A stretch of 32,670 nt of DNA from JAJXWB01 sp047971685. Its GTDB lineage: Bacteria; Pseudomonadota; Alphaproteobacteria; Rhizobiales; Beijerinckiaceae. The stretch lies in assembly GCA_047971685.1 (NCBI GenBank), contig JBKDZW010000046.1:1-32670 (forward strand). The letters are read 5' to 3'. A program made the position numbers and the translations under genes. Of the stretch, positions 7,207 through 14,831 are shown piece after piece (the stretch's first letter is position 1; every line of letters begins with the position of its first letter). The notes below the pieces were generated by a model. It saw nothing but the letters and a program-made list of their open reading frames with translations, was not told the DNA's origin and ran no database searches.

Positions 7207-8814
7207 TCAGGCCTCCACCGCGCGGCCCTTGAGCGCGAACAGGCCGCGCGGGCGCTTCTGGATGAACAGGATGACGAATACGAGCAGCGCTATCTTGGCG
7301 AGCACGGCGCCGGCGTATGGCTCCATGAACTTGTTGGCGACGCCGAGCGTCATGGCGGCGAACAATGTGCCCCAGAGATTGCCGACGCCGCCGAACACCA
7401 CGACCATGAAACTGTCGATGATGTAGCTCTGGCCGAGGTTGGGCGAGACGTTGTCGATCTGCGACAGCGCCACGCCCGCCATGCCGGCGATGCCGGAGCC
7501 GAGCCCGAAGGCGAGCGCATCGACCCTGTTGGCGTCGACGCCCATGGAGCCCGCCATGCGCCGGTTCTGCGTGACCGCGCGCATGCGCAGACCGAAGGAG
7601 GTGAAGCGCAATATCCCTTGCAGCGCGACGAAGACGAGCGCCGCGAAGACGACGATCCACATGCGCCCGTAGGTTATGTCGAGGCCGCCAAGCTGGAACG
7701 ATCCCGACATGAAGGCCGGCGCGCCGACCTCGCGATTGTTAGCGCCGAATATGACGCGCACGGCCTGTTGCAGGATCAGCGAGACGCCGAAAGTGGCCAG
7801 CAGCGTTTCGAGCGGGCGGCCATAGAGAAAGCGGACGATCGTGCGCTCGACGAGAACGCCGACCGCGCCCGTCACGAGAAAGGCGAGCGGGATGGCGATG
7901 AACAGGGAATAGTCGAACAAGGCCGGCCATTTCGTGCGCGCGATCTCCTGCACGGCAAAGGTGGCGTAGGCGCCGATCATCACCATTTCGCCATGCGCCA
8001 TGTTGATGACGCCCATAACGCCGAAGGTGACGGCCAGACCGATGGCCGCAAGAAGCAAGACGGAGCCCAGAGACAATCCGTACCAGACATTTTGAAGATT
8101 GCGCCACATGGCGAGCCGCGCCTCGATCGCCGCAACCGCCGCCTGCGCGGACGGCGTGACAATGTTTTTGGGGCCGGAGGCAACGCCCGAGAGAATGGCT
8201 GCGGCATCGCGGTCGCCGCGCGCGCGGAGAATGGCGACCGCCTCCATTTTTTGCGCTTCGTCCGCTTCCGGAGCGGCAAGCAGGACGGAGGCGCGCGCCT
8301 GAAGAAGCGCCGTCTTGATGCTTGAATCCTTTTCCGCAGCAATGGCTGCGTCCAGAATGGCGCGCGTGCTCTGGTCGCGCGACTTGAAGACAGCTTCGGC
8401 CGCCTCGCGACGGCGGGCGGGATCGGGCGACATCAGAGTGAGCGCGCCAAGCGCGGCGTCGACCGCGCGGCGCAGACGATTGTTGAGGCGCACCGTCTTG
8501 AGATCGGCGGGCGCGACTGCGATTTTTTCGTTCGTCGCCGCATCGCGCAGATCATCGTCGCCGACCTTGATGAGAACGCGCGCGCTTTCCGAGGAATAGG
8601 CCAGACGGCCATCCTGCAACGCCTCGACGATCCTTACGGCGCGCGAATCGCGGCTTTGCGCGAGCGCTTCGATGGCTGCGCCGGTCCCGGAAAAATCGCC
8701 CGTCAGGAAACCGGAAAGCGCAGGCGCAAGACCGGGCTTGTCGGCATGTGCGACAGGCGCCAGGCCGATCGACACGGCCACAGACAGTAAAATAGAAACA
8801 AGGAAAGCTTGCAT
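7207..8814 (-). CDS. urtB: Urea ABC transporter permease UrtB, with long periplasmic N-terminal part
   Basis: A 535-residue permease. Residues 1-24 (MQAFLVSILLSVAVSIGLAPVAHA) look like a signal peptide or first membrane anchor. Residues about 25-230 form a charged, helical region typical of long UrtB proteins, and residues about 235-535 are the LivH-like permease with WYGLSLGSVLLLAAIGLAVTFG, VINMAHGEMVMIGAY and FGLRMRAVTQNRRMAG. The frame is open up to 8949, but the ATG at 8814 opens the signal-like segment and is preceded by AGAAG. It ends one base before urtC. The N-terminal region is common in proteobacterial UrtB and absent from LivH; its role is not established. A 165-base gap containing a strong hairpin separates it from urtA. 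Confidence 0.94.
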   Translation of the reverse strand: MQAFLVSILLSVAVSIGLAPVAHADKPGLAPALSGFLTGDFSGTGAAIEALAQSRDSRAVRIVEALQDGRLAYSSESARVLIKVGDDDLRDAATNEKIAVAPADLKTVRLNNRLRRAVDAALGALTLMSPDPARRREAAEAVFKSRDQSTRAILDAAIAAEKDSSIKTALLQARASVLLAAPEADEAQKMEAVAILRARGDRDAAAILSGVASGPKNIVTPSAQAAVAAIEARLAMWRNLQNVWYGLSLGSVLLLAAIGLAVTFGVMGVINMAHGEMVMIGAYATFAVQEIARTKWPALFDYSLFIAIPLAFLVTGAVGVLVERTIVRFLYGRPLETLLATFGVSLILQQAVRVIFGANNREVGAPAFMSGSFQLGGLDITYGRMWIVVFAALVFVALQGILRFTSFGLRMRAVTQNRRMAGSMGVDANRVDALAFGLGSGIAGMAGVALSQIDNVSPNLGQSYIIDSFMVVVFGGVGNLWGTLFAAMTLGVANKFMEPYAGAVLAKIALLVFVILFIQKRPRGLFALKGRAVEA

Positions 8815-8937
8815 GATCTGCTTCTTCTCTGGACGCCGCCCCCGGATTTCACGCGCAAAAGCGCTGGCGAAAGGGGTGGGGCCGTCTTGCGTTGCGGCCT
8901 TTGCGTTTGCACTCTTGCGGCCATGGCTGCGGGAGGC

Positions 8938-8963
8938 GCCGGGCGGCATGGCCGCCGCCCGGC
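8938..8963 (-). repeat. Strong GC hairpin between urtA and urtB
   Basis: GCCGGGCGGC, a six-base loop, then GCCGCCCGGC gives a perfect ten-base-pair stem starting about 17 bases after the urtA stop. There is no T-run. Its position behind a solute-binding-protein gene fits a 3'-end stabiliser or partial terminator that would keep UrtA more abundant than the membrane subunits, as known for several ABC operons; here this is inference. Confidence 0.6.
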
Positions 8964-8979
8964 TCTCGTCAACGGCGCA

Positions 8980-10272
8980 TCAGGCGCCGCCGCATTTGCC
9001 GGTCCTGGAGTTCCAGTTGCCGCACTTCCTGTCCTTCCAGTCGGCGATCAGATCCCTGGAGCCTTCGAGATAGTTCGACCAGGCGTCTCCGGGCACGAGG
9101 CCATCCGTCTTCCATACGGTGTCGAACTGGCCCTCGGCATTGATTTCGCCGATCAACACGGGCTTGGAAATGTGGTGGTTGGGCAGCATTTCCGCGACGC
9201 CGCCGGTGAGGTTGGGCTGCTTTACGCCGACGATGGCGTCGATCACCTTGTCGGGGTCGGTCGCGCCAGCCCTGGTCACCGCCTGCACCCACATGTTGAA
9301 GCCGATGTAATGGGCTTCCATGGGATCGTTGGCCACACGCTTCGGGTTCTTCGTGAAGGCCTGCCACTTCTTGATGAAGTCCTTGTTCTGGGGCGTGTCG
9401 ACCGACATGAAATAATTCCAGGCCGCGAGATGGCCGACGAGCGGCCTGGCGTCTATGCCGGCAAGCTCTTCCTCGCCGACCGAGAAGGCGACGACGGGAA
9501 TGTCCTGCGCCTTCACGCCCTGATTGCCGAGTTCCTTGTAGAAGGGCACATTGGCGTCGCCGTTGATGGTGGAGACCACCGCCGTCTTCTTGCCGCCCGA
9601 TCCGAATTTCTTGATGTCGGCGACAATGGTCTGCCAGTCGGAATGGCCGAACGGCGTGTAATTGATCATGATGTCTTCGGCCTTGACCCCCTTGGCCTTG
9701 AGATAGGCCTCGAGGATTTTGTTGGTCGTGCGCGGATAGACATAATCGGTGCCCGCCAGCACCCAGCGCTGGACCTTTTCCTCTTTCATCAGATAGTCGA
9801 CGGCGGGAATGGCCTGCTGATTGGGCGCAGCGCCGGTGTAGAAGACGTTGCGCTCGCTCTCCTCGCCCTCGTATTGCACGGGATAGAACAGGATATTGTT
9901 GAGCTCCTTGAACACCGGCAGAACCGATTTGCGCGAAACCGACGTCCAGCAGCCGAAAACGGCGGCGACCTTGTCGCGGGCGATGAGTTCGCGCGCCTTC
10001 TCGGCAAACAGCGGCCAGTTGGAGGCGGGATCGACGACGACCGCCTCGAGTTTCCTGCCGAGCAGGCCGCCCTTCCTGTTCTGCTCCTCTATCAGCATGA
10101 GCATCACGTCTTTCAGCGTGGTCTCGCTGATCGCCATGGTGCCGGAGAGCGAATGCAGGATGCCGACCTTGATCGTGTCATCCGCCGCCCGCGCGCCGGC
10201 CGCCGAAAGGGCCAACGCCCCGGTGATGGCCATACCAGCGGCGCGGATCAGAAATCGCCGAGTAAAGGACAT
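8980..10272 (-). CDS. urtA: Urea ABC transporter substrate-binding protein UrtA
   Basis: A protein of about 430 residues that captures urea in the periplasm and hands it to UrtBC. It opens with SFTRRFLIRAAG and a hydrophobic stretch ending ALSAAGARA, a signal peptide with an RRxFL pattern that may be a Tat signal. The mature part begins DDTIKVGILHSLSGTMAIS, the classic UrtA/AmiC-type start, and includes FGCWTSVSRKSVLPVFKELN and GTDYVYPRTTNKILEAYLK, both characteristic of UrtA. Two in-frame ATG codons (10278 and 10272) compete; GGGG lies seven bases before the inner one, which I prefer. The C-terminus has four cysteines or fewer and ends KCGGA. It is the first gene of the supercluster. Confidence 0.95.
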   Translation of the reverse strand: MSFTRRFLIRAAGMAITGALALSAAGARAADDTIKVGILHSLSGTMAISETTLKDVMLMLIEEQNRKGGLLGRKLEAVVVDPASNWPLFAEKARELIARDKVAAVFGCWTSVSRKSVLPVFKELNNILFYPVQYEGEESERNVFYTGAAPNQQAIPAVDYLMKEEKVQRWVLAGTDYVYPRTTNKILEAYLKAKGVKAEDIMINYTPFGHSDWQTIVADIKKFGSGGKKTAVVSTINGDANVPFYKELGNQGVKAQDIPVVAFSVGEEELAGIDARPLVGHLAAWNYFMSVDTPQNKDFIKKWQAFTKNPKRVANDPMEAHYIGFNMWVQAVTRAGATDPDKVIDAIVGVKQPNLTGGVAEMLPNHHISKPVLIGEINAEGQFDTVWKTDGLVPGDAWSNYLEGSRDLIADWKDRKCGNWNSRTGKCGGA

Positions 10273-10295
10273 TGGCATTCCCCATTATGGTGCGC

Positions 10296-10326
10296 GACCG
10301 TTCAAACGGTCCGGATTGTCGTCCGG
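10296..10326 (-). repeat. Paired palindromes in the urtA leader
   Basis: GACCGTT-CA-AACGGTC (10296-10311) abuts CCGGA-N6-TCCGG (10311-10326); they share the base at 10311. Both lie between the predicted sigma-54 start site and the urtA start codon, so they would be transcribed. They may fold as two RNA hairpins or bind a regulator as DNA. Confidence 0.5.
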
Positions 10327-10344
10327 ATGGACGCCCATGGGCCC

Positions 10345-10360
10345 TGCAACATGCGTGCCA
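10345..10360 (-). promoter_or_regulatory. Sigma-54 (-24/-12) promoter for the urt-ure cluster
   Basis: On the minus strand the sequence reads TGGCACG-CATG-TTGCA, matching the RpoN consensus TGGCACG-N4-TTGCW at every fixed position. It faces urtA, about 70 bases upstream of its start, with transcription expected near 10333. An AT-rich stretch just upstream (about 10375-10400) could bend or bind IHF. I could not find a convincing NtrC dyad (TGCAC-N-GTGCA type) between here and arfB, so the activator is inferred rather than seen. Confidence 0.78.
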
Positions 10361-10530
10361 TCCAGGCAACACATTGTAATTAAAGATATTTTTAATAAAC
10401 ACTCGTTGTCGCCTGCGCGCGTGCGGCGGCCAATGGCGGATTTGGCGGGATTTCGCCGGTCCGTCAGCCTAAAAAATAGCCATGCGCAATTTGCCTGCCT
10501 AATTCTGCGGCGGCGGAACGGGGCGGCGGC

Positions 10531-10956
10531 ATGATCGAAATCGTCCCCGGCCTGTTTCTCGACGAGCGCGACATCGAGGAAAAATTCGTGCGCGCCGCCG
10601 GCCCCGGCGGCCAGAATGTCAACAAGCTGGCGAGCGCGGTGGAATTGCGGTTCGACCTCTACAATTGCGCAACCCTGCCCGGCGACATCAGGTGGCGGCT
10701 GTCGCGGATTGCAGGGCGCCGCCTCAACCGCGAGGGCGTTATCGTCATCCAGGCGCAGAGGTTTCGCACACAGGACGCCAACCGCCGCGACGCCTTTGCG
10801 CGGCTTGCCGAGCTGGTGGCGGCCGCCGCCGAACCGCCGCCGGCGCCGCGCAAAAAGACCGCCGTACCGCGTTCGCAGAAGCGGGCGCGGCTCAGCGACA
10901 AGCGCAAGTCAGCCGAACGGAAAGCGGGTCGCCAGCGCCCGCGCGAGGGCGAGTAA
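10531..10956 (+). CDS. arfB: Alternative ribosome-rescue factor ArfB (peptidyl-tRNA hydrolase)
   Basis: A 141-residue protein related to class I release factors. It hydrolyses peptidyl-tRNA on ribosomes stalled at mRNA ends without a stop codon. The catalytic loop is AAGPGGQNVNK (residues about 22-32), including the GGQ motif, followed by the SAVELRFDLYN core. The C-terminal tail (about 105-141) is very rich in Arg and Lys (KKTAVPRSQKRARLSDKRKS); in this family it enters the empty mRNA channel. Codon-recognition domains of RF1/RF2 are absent and the length fits ArfB/YaeJ. It is transcribed away from urtA across a 250-base regulatory gap and shows no link to urea metabolism. Confidence 0.93.
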   Translation: MIEIVPGLFLDERDIEEKFVRAAGPGGQNVNKLASAVELRFDLYNCATLPGDIRWRLSRIAGRRLNREGVIVIQAQRFRTQDANRRDAFARLAELVAAAAEPPPAPRKKTAVPRSQKRARLSDKRKSAERKAGRQRPREGE

Positions 10957-10976
10957 TTTTAGCTATTCCGCTAAAA
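10957..10976 (+). terminator. AT-rich hairpin after arfB
   Basis: TTTTAGC-TATTCC-GCTAAAA starts immediately after the arfB stop codon. The seven-base-pair stem is weak and lacks a downstream T-run on the plus strand, so termination is possible but not certain. Confidence 0.4.
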
Positions 10977-11076
10977 GTCAGGCAAGTGTGTCCACTTCTC
11001 TACAGTCGCGCGCAGCCACACATAGTAGATTCGATCAAACCTCCCCAATTGCGGGCTCAGGCTTTGAGTTTGCGCC

Positions 11077-12294
11077 ATGACCGTGAAACCGTCCCGCCAT
11101 TTCGACGACCCCGCCGCAGGCGCCGCGCATATCATCACGCGTCTGGCGATCGCCCTGCTGCTGATCGTCACGCCGATCGCCTCGGTCGGCACGCGCAGCG
11201 CAATCTATGTGCTGGCGCCCGTCGGCGTCGCGCTCACGCTGGTCGCCTGGTTGCTGGCGCCGGGGACGCGCGGCCCGCGCCAATTGCGCGCCGCCATTTT
11301 TTCCGCCACGGGACTGGTCGTCATCTTCCTGGGATGCTGGGTGGCGCTGTCGCTGATCTGGACGCCGTTCGGCGTTGGCCCCTCGGAGCGGTTCGTCAAG
11401 ACGGCGAGCACGTTCGTGCTGGCCGCCGTCGCAGCGACGCTCCTGCCCGAACGCACACGCACTTCCAATCTCTATCTCCTGCCGATCGGCGCGGCCGCCG
11501 GCTCGCTGGCCATCATTCTTCTCATCATGTTCAGCAAATCGCACGGGCTGCGCTCGGGCGACCCGGAAACCTCGCTGGTGGCGCGGGCCGCGTTCGGTCT
11601 GGCGCTCATGGTCTGGCCGGCGCTCGGCGCGCTTGTCGTGCGCGAGAAAACGCGCTGGGCGATCGGGCTTGCCGGCCTCGTCATCGTCGCCGAACTTTTC
11701 GCGGGCGTTCCGCTTGCGCTCGGCGCCACCGCCCTGGGCGCGCTCGTCTTTGCCGCAGCCATCGTCGACAAGCGCGCCGCCGCGCGCTGGCTGGCGATTG
11801 TCGGGGCGGCGCTCTTTCTGATTGCGCCTGTCGTTGCGCTTCTGGCCTACGCCGTCGTCGCCATGACGTCATCAAGCCCTATCCTGCCTCTACAGGTGTG
11901 GGGCTCCTATCTGGTCCACGACGGGCTTTTTTCGCTGGTCGGCCACGGTTTCGATGCGGCCAGGCTCGGCGTGAACATGGGCTATCTGCCGCGCGCCACG
12001 CCACGCTCGCTCCTTTTCGAGGTCTGGTTTGAATTGGGCTTTGTCGGCGTCGTCGCCACGGCGCTGCTTTGGGCGCAGGTGGTGCGGCGGGCGGGCGTTG
12101 CGGGCGCCTTGCTTGCGCCCTATCTGCTTGCGGGCCTGACTTCGGCCTATGCGATGAGCGCCTTCGGGCTCGGTGTCGCAGCAGTCTGGTGGGTCACCCT
12201 GCTGGCGCTGGCCGGCCTTGCCTTCGCCCTGCTGCAACATGGCCATGGCCGGGCGCACCGGCCGAATGTCTCCAACCTGCCCAGCCGCTCGTAA
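11077..12294 (+). CDS. O-antigen-ligase-like polytopic membrane protein
   Basis: A 405-residue integral membrane protein with about ten to twelve hydrophobic segments, starting at IITRLAIALLLIVTPIASVG and ending in AAVWWVTLLALAGLAFALL. Between the ninth and tenth segments is a larger loop (about residues 268-320) with GHGFDAARLGVNMGYL, then SLLFEVWFELGFVGVV. This pattern, GxGxD in a periplasmic loop followed by W-ELG-GxxG, is the hallmark of the WaaL/Wzy family that transfers or polymerises glycans on lipid carriers. No glycosyltransferase or LPS genes lie nearby, so the glycan cannot be inferred. The stop abuts the stop of the convergent next gene with no gap. Family call moderate to good; activity unknown. 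Confidence 0.72.
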   Translation: MTVKPSRHFDDPAAGAAHIITRLAIALLLIVTPIASVGTRSAIYVLAPVGVALTLVAWLLAPGTRGPRQLRAAIFSATGLVVIFLGCWVALSLIWTPFGVGPSERFVKTASTFVLAAVAATLLPERTRTSNLYLLPIGAAAGSLAIILLIMFSKSHGLRSGDPETSLVARAAFGLALMVWPALGALVVREKTRWAIGLAGLVIVAELFAGVPLALGATALGALVFAAAIVDKRAAARWLAIVGAALFLIAPVVALLAYAVVAMTSSSPILPLQVWGSYLVHDGLFSLVGHGFDAARLGVNMGYLPRATPRSLLFEVWFELGFVGVVATALLWAQVVRRAGVAGALLAPYLLAGLTSAYAMSAFGLGVAAVWWVTLLALAGLAFALLQHGHGRAHRPNVSNLPSRS

Positions 12295-13203
12295 TCAGCG
12301 CCGCTTGCGGGTTTTCGCCGGCGGGCGCTCCTCTTCCGGCGGGGCGGGCGGCAGAACGCGCGCCGCAATCGCTGCAATGCGTCCCTCCGTGAAGACAAGC
12401 GCACAATAACCGTGCTCGGTTTCGCGCTGATAGGAGCGGCAGGCTTCCTCGCGCCGCGAGGAAAAAGCCGCCTGCTCGCGCGCAATGCGCGAGACGAGCG
12501 CACGGTCCTTGCCGGCCGACTTGATCCATATCTTGAACTGGTCGCGCATCGTCTGTTCGGCGCGATGGCGTTCGCGCTCGATCTCCTTGGCGCGCTTGGG
12601 GCCGATCTCGTTGGCGGGCTGGCCCCAGAGTCCTGTGGGATCGACACGGCAATCGGCCGTCTTGAATTCGCAGGCGCCGCCCTCGCGCACCACATTGATC
12701 GCGCCGTTGAGAATATCGACGGAAAACGGACAGGCCGGCAGTTCGACCTTGTAACGCGCAAGGCCCAACGGTTTCTCGTCGGGCGTCAGTGCGATCGGCT
12801 CTGCGGACAGATCGACCAGGCAGCGCTCGCCGAAACGCGAAATGAGATCGCCCGCAATCTTGAGCTTGACAAGTTGCAGATCTTTGCCGGCGCGCGAAAA
12901 CTCGATCAGCCCATCCGCGCCCTTCTGCATGAGAGTGCGCCCGAGAATGCTTTCCTCGCCCGGAGGCTTGGGCGGCGGGGCCGGTTTTCTCGGGGCGGCC
13001 TTCCTGGGCTTGGCGGCGTCGGGCGCAGGCGCGACCGTGCCCGCCGGCGCGGGCTGGAAGGCCCCCGGCAATTGCAATTGCGCATGCGCGGGCGCGGCAA
13101 ACGCGCATGCCGCGCCAAAGACCGCGGCAATGCGAACGGCGACAATGCGGCCGGCGACAATGCGCGCAGCAACAGGGCGCAGCTTCCTCGAATTCTCAAT
13201 CAT
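12295..13203 (-). CDS. Putative periplasmic protein of unknown function
   Basis: A 302-residue product. Residues 1-41 form a signal peptide with an unusual run of short basic/hydrophobic repeats (ARIVAGRIVAVRIAAV) ending APAHA before Gln. A Pro/Lys/Ala-rich linker follows (about 55-85, KPRKAAPRKPAPPPKP), then a domain with six cysteines (ERCLVD, LPACPF, GACEFKTADCR, EEACRSYQ, HGYCALVF) that may pair as disulfides. The stretch from DPTGLWGQPANEIGPKRAKEIE is charged and helical, and the last 70 residues vaguely recall LprI/DUF1311-type secreted proteins. The tail is basic (KTRKRR). An upstream extension of the frame to 13470 lacks homology and would bury the signal peptide; I chose the ATG at 13203. 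Function not recognised. Confidence 0.7.
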   Translation of the reverse strand: MIENSRKLRPVAARIVAGRIVAVRIAAVFGAACAFAAPAHAQLQLPGAFQPAPAGTVAPAPDAAKPRKAAPRKPAPPPKPPGEESILGRTLMQKGADGLIEFSRAGKDLQLVKLKIAGDLISRFGERCLVDLSAEPIALTPDEKPLGLARYKVELPACPFSVDILNGAINVVREGGACEFKTADCRVDPTGLWGQPANEIGPKRAKEIERERHRAEQTMRDQFKIWIKSAGKDRALVSRIAREQAAFSSRREEACRSYQRETEHGYCALVFTEGRIAAIAARVLPPAPPEEERPPAKTRKRR

Positions 13204-13304
13204 ACAGCATGTCGGACACGCGACCACCCTCGTCAATGAATGCAGGCCAACACAAAACACCTTGAACCGCAAGGCTGGGCCCAGTGCATAGCGAGCAAGG
13301 ACGC

Positions 13305-13333
13305 TTGACCGGCTTTGCGCGCGGGCTCTACAT
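13305..13333 (+). promoter_or_regulatory. Candidate housekeeping promoter for gcdH
   Basis: TTGACC (13305-13310), a 17-base spacer and CTACAT (13328-13333) resemble alphaproteobacterial sigma-70 elements. The predicted start would lie about 33 bases before the gcdH start codon. Pattern-based only. Confidence 0.42.
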
Positions 13334-13372
13334 GCAAAAAAGCGAAAAGACGCGAGAGCGAGGAGCGCACAA

Positions 13373-14572
13373 GTGACGAAAGTCCATTCGACGAAATCCG
13401 GCTTCCAGTGGGAAGACCCCTTCCTGCTCAACGACCAGTTGACCGAAGACGAGCGGATGATCCGCGACACCGCGCACGCCTATGCACAGGAAAAGCTTTT
13501 TCCGCGCGTCGTCGACGCTTACCTGAACGAACGCACCGACCCCGCGATCTTCCGTGAAATGGGCGAACTCGGCCTGCTCGGCGTCACCATTCCCGAGGAC
13601 TATGGCGGCGTGGGCGCAAGCTATGTTTCCTACGGGCTGGTCGCGCGCGAGGTGGAGGCGGTGGATTCCGGCTATCGCTCGATGATGAGCGTGCAATCCT
13701 CGCTCGTCATGTACCCGATCTTCACCTATGGCTCCGAGGAGCAGCGCAAGAAATATCTGCCCAAGCTCGCATCCGGCGAATTCATCGGCTGCTTCGGCCT
13801 GACCGAGCCCGACGCCGGCTCCGACCCCGCCGGCATGAAAACGCGCGCGGAGAAGGTTGCCGACGGCTATCGCCTCGTCGGCTCGAAAATGTGGATTTCC
13901 AACGCGCCTATCGCCGACGTTTTCGTCGTCTGGGCGAAATCGGAGGCCCATGGCGGCGAGATCAGGGGCTTTGTGCTGGAGAAGGGCATGAAGGGCCTGT
14001 CGGCGCCGAAGATCGGCGGCAAGCTCTCCTTGCGCGCCTCGATCACCGGCGAGATCGTGATGGACGGCGTGGTCGTGCCCGAAAGCGCGCTGCTGCCCAA
14101 CGTGTCCGGCCTCAAGGGGCCGTTCGGCTGCCTCAACCGCGCCCGCTACGGCATTTCATGGGGCGCGATGGGCGCGGCCGAAGATTGCTGGAAGCGCGCG
14201 CGCGGCTATACGCTCGACCGCAAGCAGTTCAAGCGCCCGCTGGCGGCCACCCAGCTCGTGCAGAAAAAACTCGCGGACATGCAGACCGAGATTTCGCTGG
14301 GGTTGCAGGCCTCGCTGCGGGTGGGACGCCTGATGGACGAGCACCGCGAGGCGCCCGAGATGATCTCGATCGTCAAGCGCAACAATTGCGGCAAGGCGCT
14401 CGACATCGCGCGGGCCGCGCGCGACATGCACGGCGGCAACGGCATCCAGATCGAATATCACGTCATGCGCCACGCCCAGAACCTCGAGACGGTGAATACT
14501 TACGAAGGCACGCATGACGTGCATGCGCTGATTCTCGGCCGCGCCATCACGGGATTGCAGGCGTTTTTCTAG
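13373..14572 (+). CDS. gcdH: Glutaryl-CoA dehydrogenase (decarboxylating)
   Basis: A 399-residue FAD enzyme of the acyl-CoA dehydrogenase family that oxidises and decarboxylates glutaryl-CoA to crotonyl-CoA, passing electrons to ETF. The N-terminal FQWEDPFLLNDQLTEDERMI is specific to GcdH. FAD/substrate motifs include CFGLTEPDAGSDPAGM and KMWISNAPIADVFVVWAK; the catalytic base is Glu378 within TYEGTHDVHALILGRAITG, the diagnostic GcdH C-terminus, and Arg in NRARYGISWG lies where the glutaryl carboxylate is bound. It starts with GTG; GAGGAG lies eight to nine bases upstream. A CoA-transferase gene follows 259 bases later on the same strand, pointing to glutarate, lysine or tryptophan breakdown. 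Confidence 0.95.
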   Translation: MTKVHSTKSGFQWEDPFLLNDQLTEDERMIRDTAHAYAQEKLFPRVVDAYLNERTDPAIFREMGELGLLGVTIPEDYGGVGASYVSYGLVAREVEAVDSGYRSMMSVQSSLVMYPIFTYGSEEQRKKYLPKLASGEFIGCFGLTEPDAGSDPAGMKTRAEKVADGYRLVGSKMWISNAPIADVFVVWAKSEAHGGEIRGFVLEKGMKGLSAPKIGGKLSLRASITGEIVMDGVVVPESALLPNVSGLKGPFGCLNRARYGISWGAMGAAEDCWKRARGYTLDRKQFKRPLAATQLVQKKLADMQTEISLGLQASLRVGRLMDEHREAPEMISIVKRNNCGKALDIARAARDMHGGNGIQIEYHVMRHAQNLETVNTYEGTHDVHALILGRAITGLQAFF

Positions 14573-14638
14573 CAAATGCCTTATTCGCCGCCGGAACAAG
14601 GCTGGCGCGGGCCGCGCCCCCACGCCTGCCAGGCCGCA

Positions 14639-14661
14639 GCGGGCAGGCTTGCGCTGCCCGC
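14639..14661 (+). terminator. GC hairpin downstream of gcdH
   Basis: GCGGGCAG-GCTTGCG-CTGCCCGC forms a perfect eight-base-pair stem about 70 bases after the gcdH stop. No T-run follows, so it could be a terminator of the factor-assisted kind or an mRNA 3' stabiliser. Confidence 0.45.
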
Positions 14662-14831
14662 ATAAATCCGGTTGCGCAGCGGCGCTGCCCGAAATCAGGC
14701 GACGCCCGGCTCGCCAGACCCCGCCCCGCATATGAGCCATGCGCGGATCGGGTCGCCGGAGAGCCTGTTTTCGTACGCGGTTTTTGCGTTATTCTGCGCT
14801 ATCCGAACAGACCTGAAAGCGCCTCAAGCAC

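Noticed and set aside
10361..10530. NtrC binding dyads upstream of the sigma-54 promoter
   Set aside because: I searched by eye for TGCAC-N-GTGCA type symmetry and found no convincing match, so no site is reported.
14573..14831. Possible small gene between gcdH and the CoA-transferase
   Set aside because: Frames here lack a start with a ribosome-binding site and any conserved segment; a hairpin is the only clear feature.
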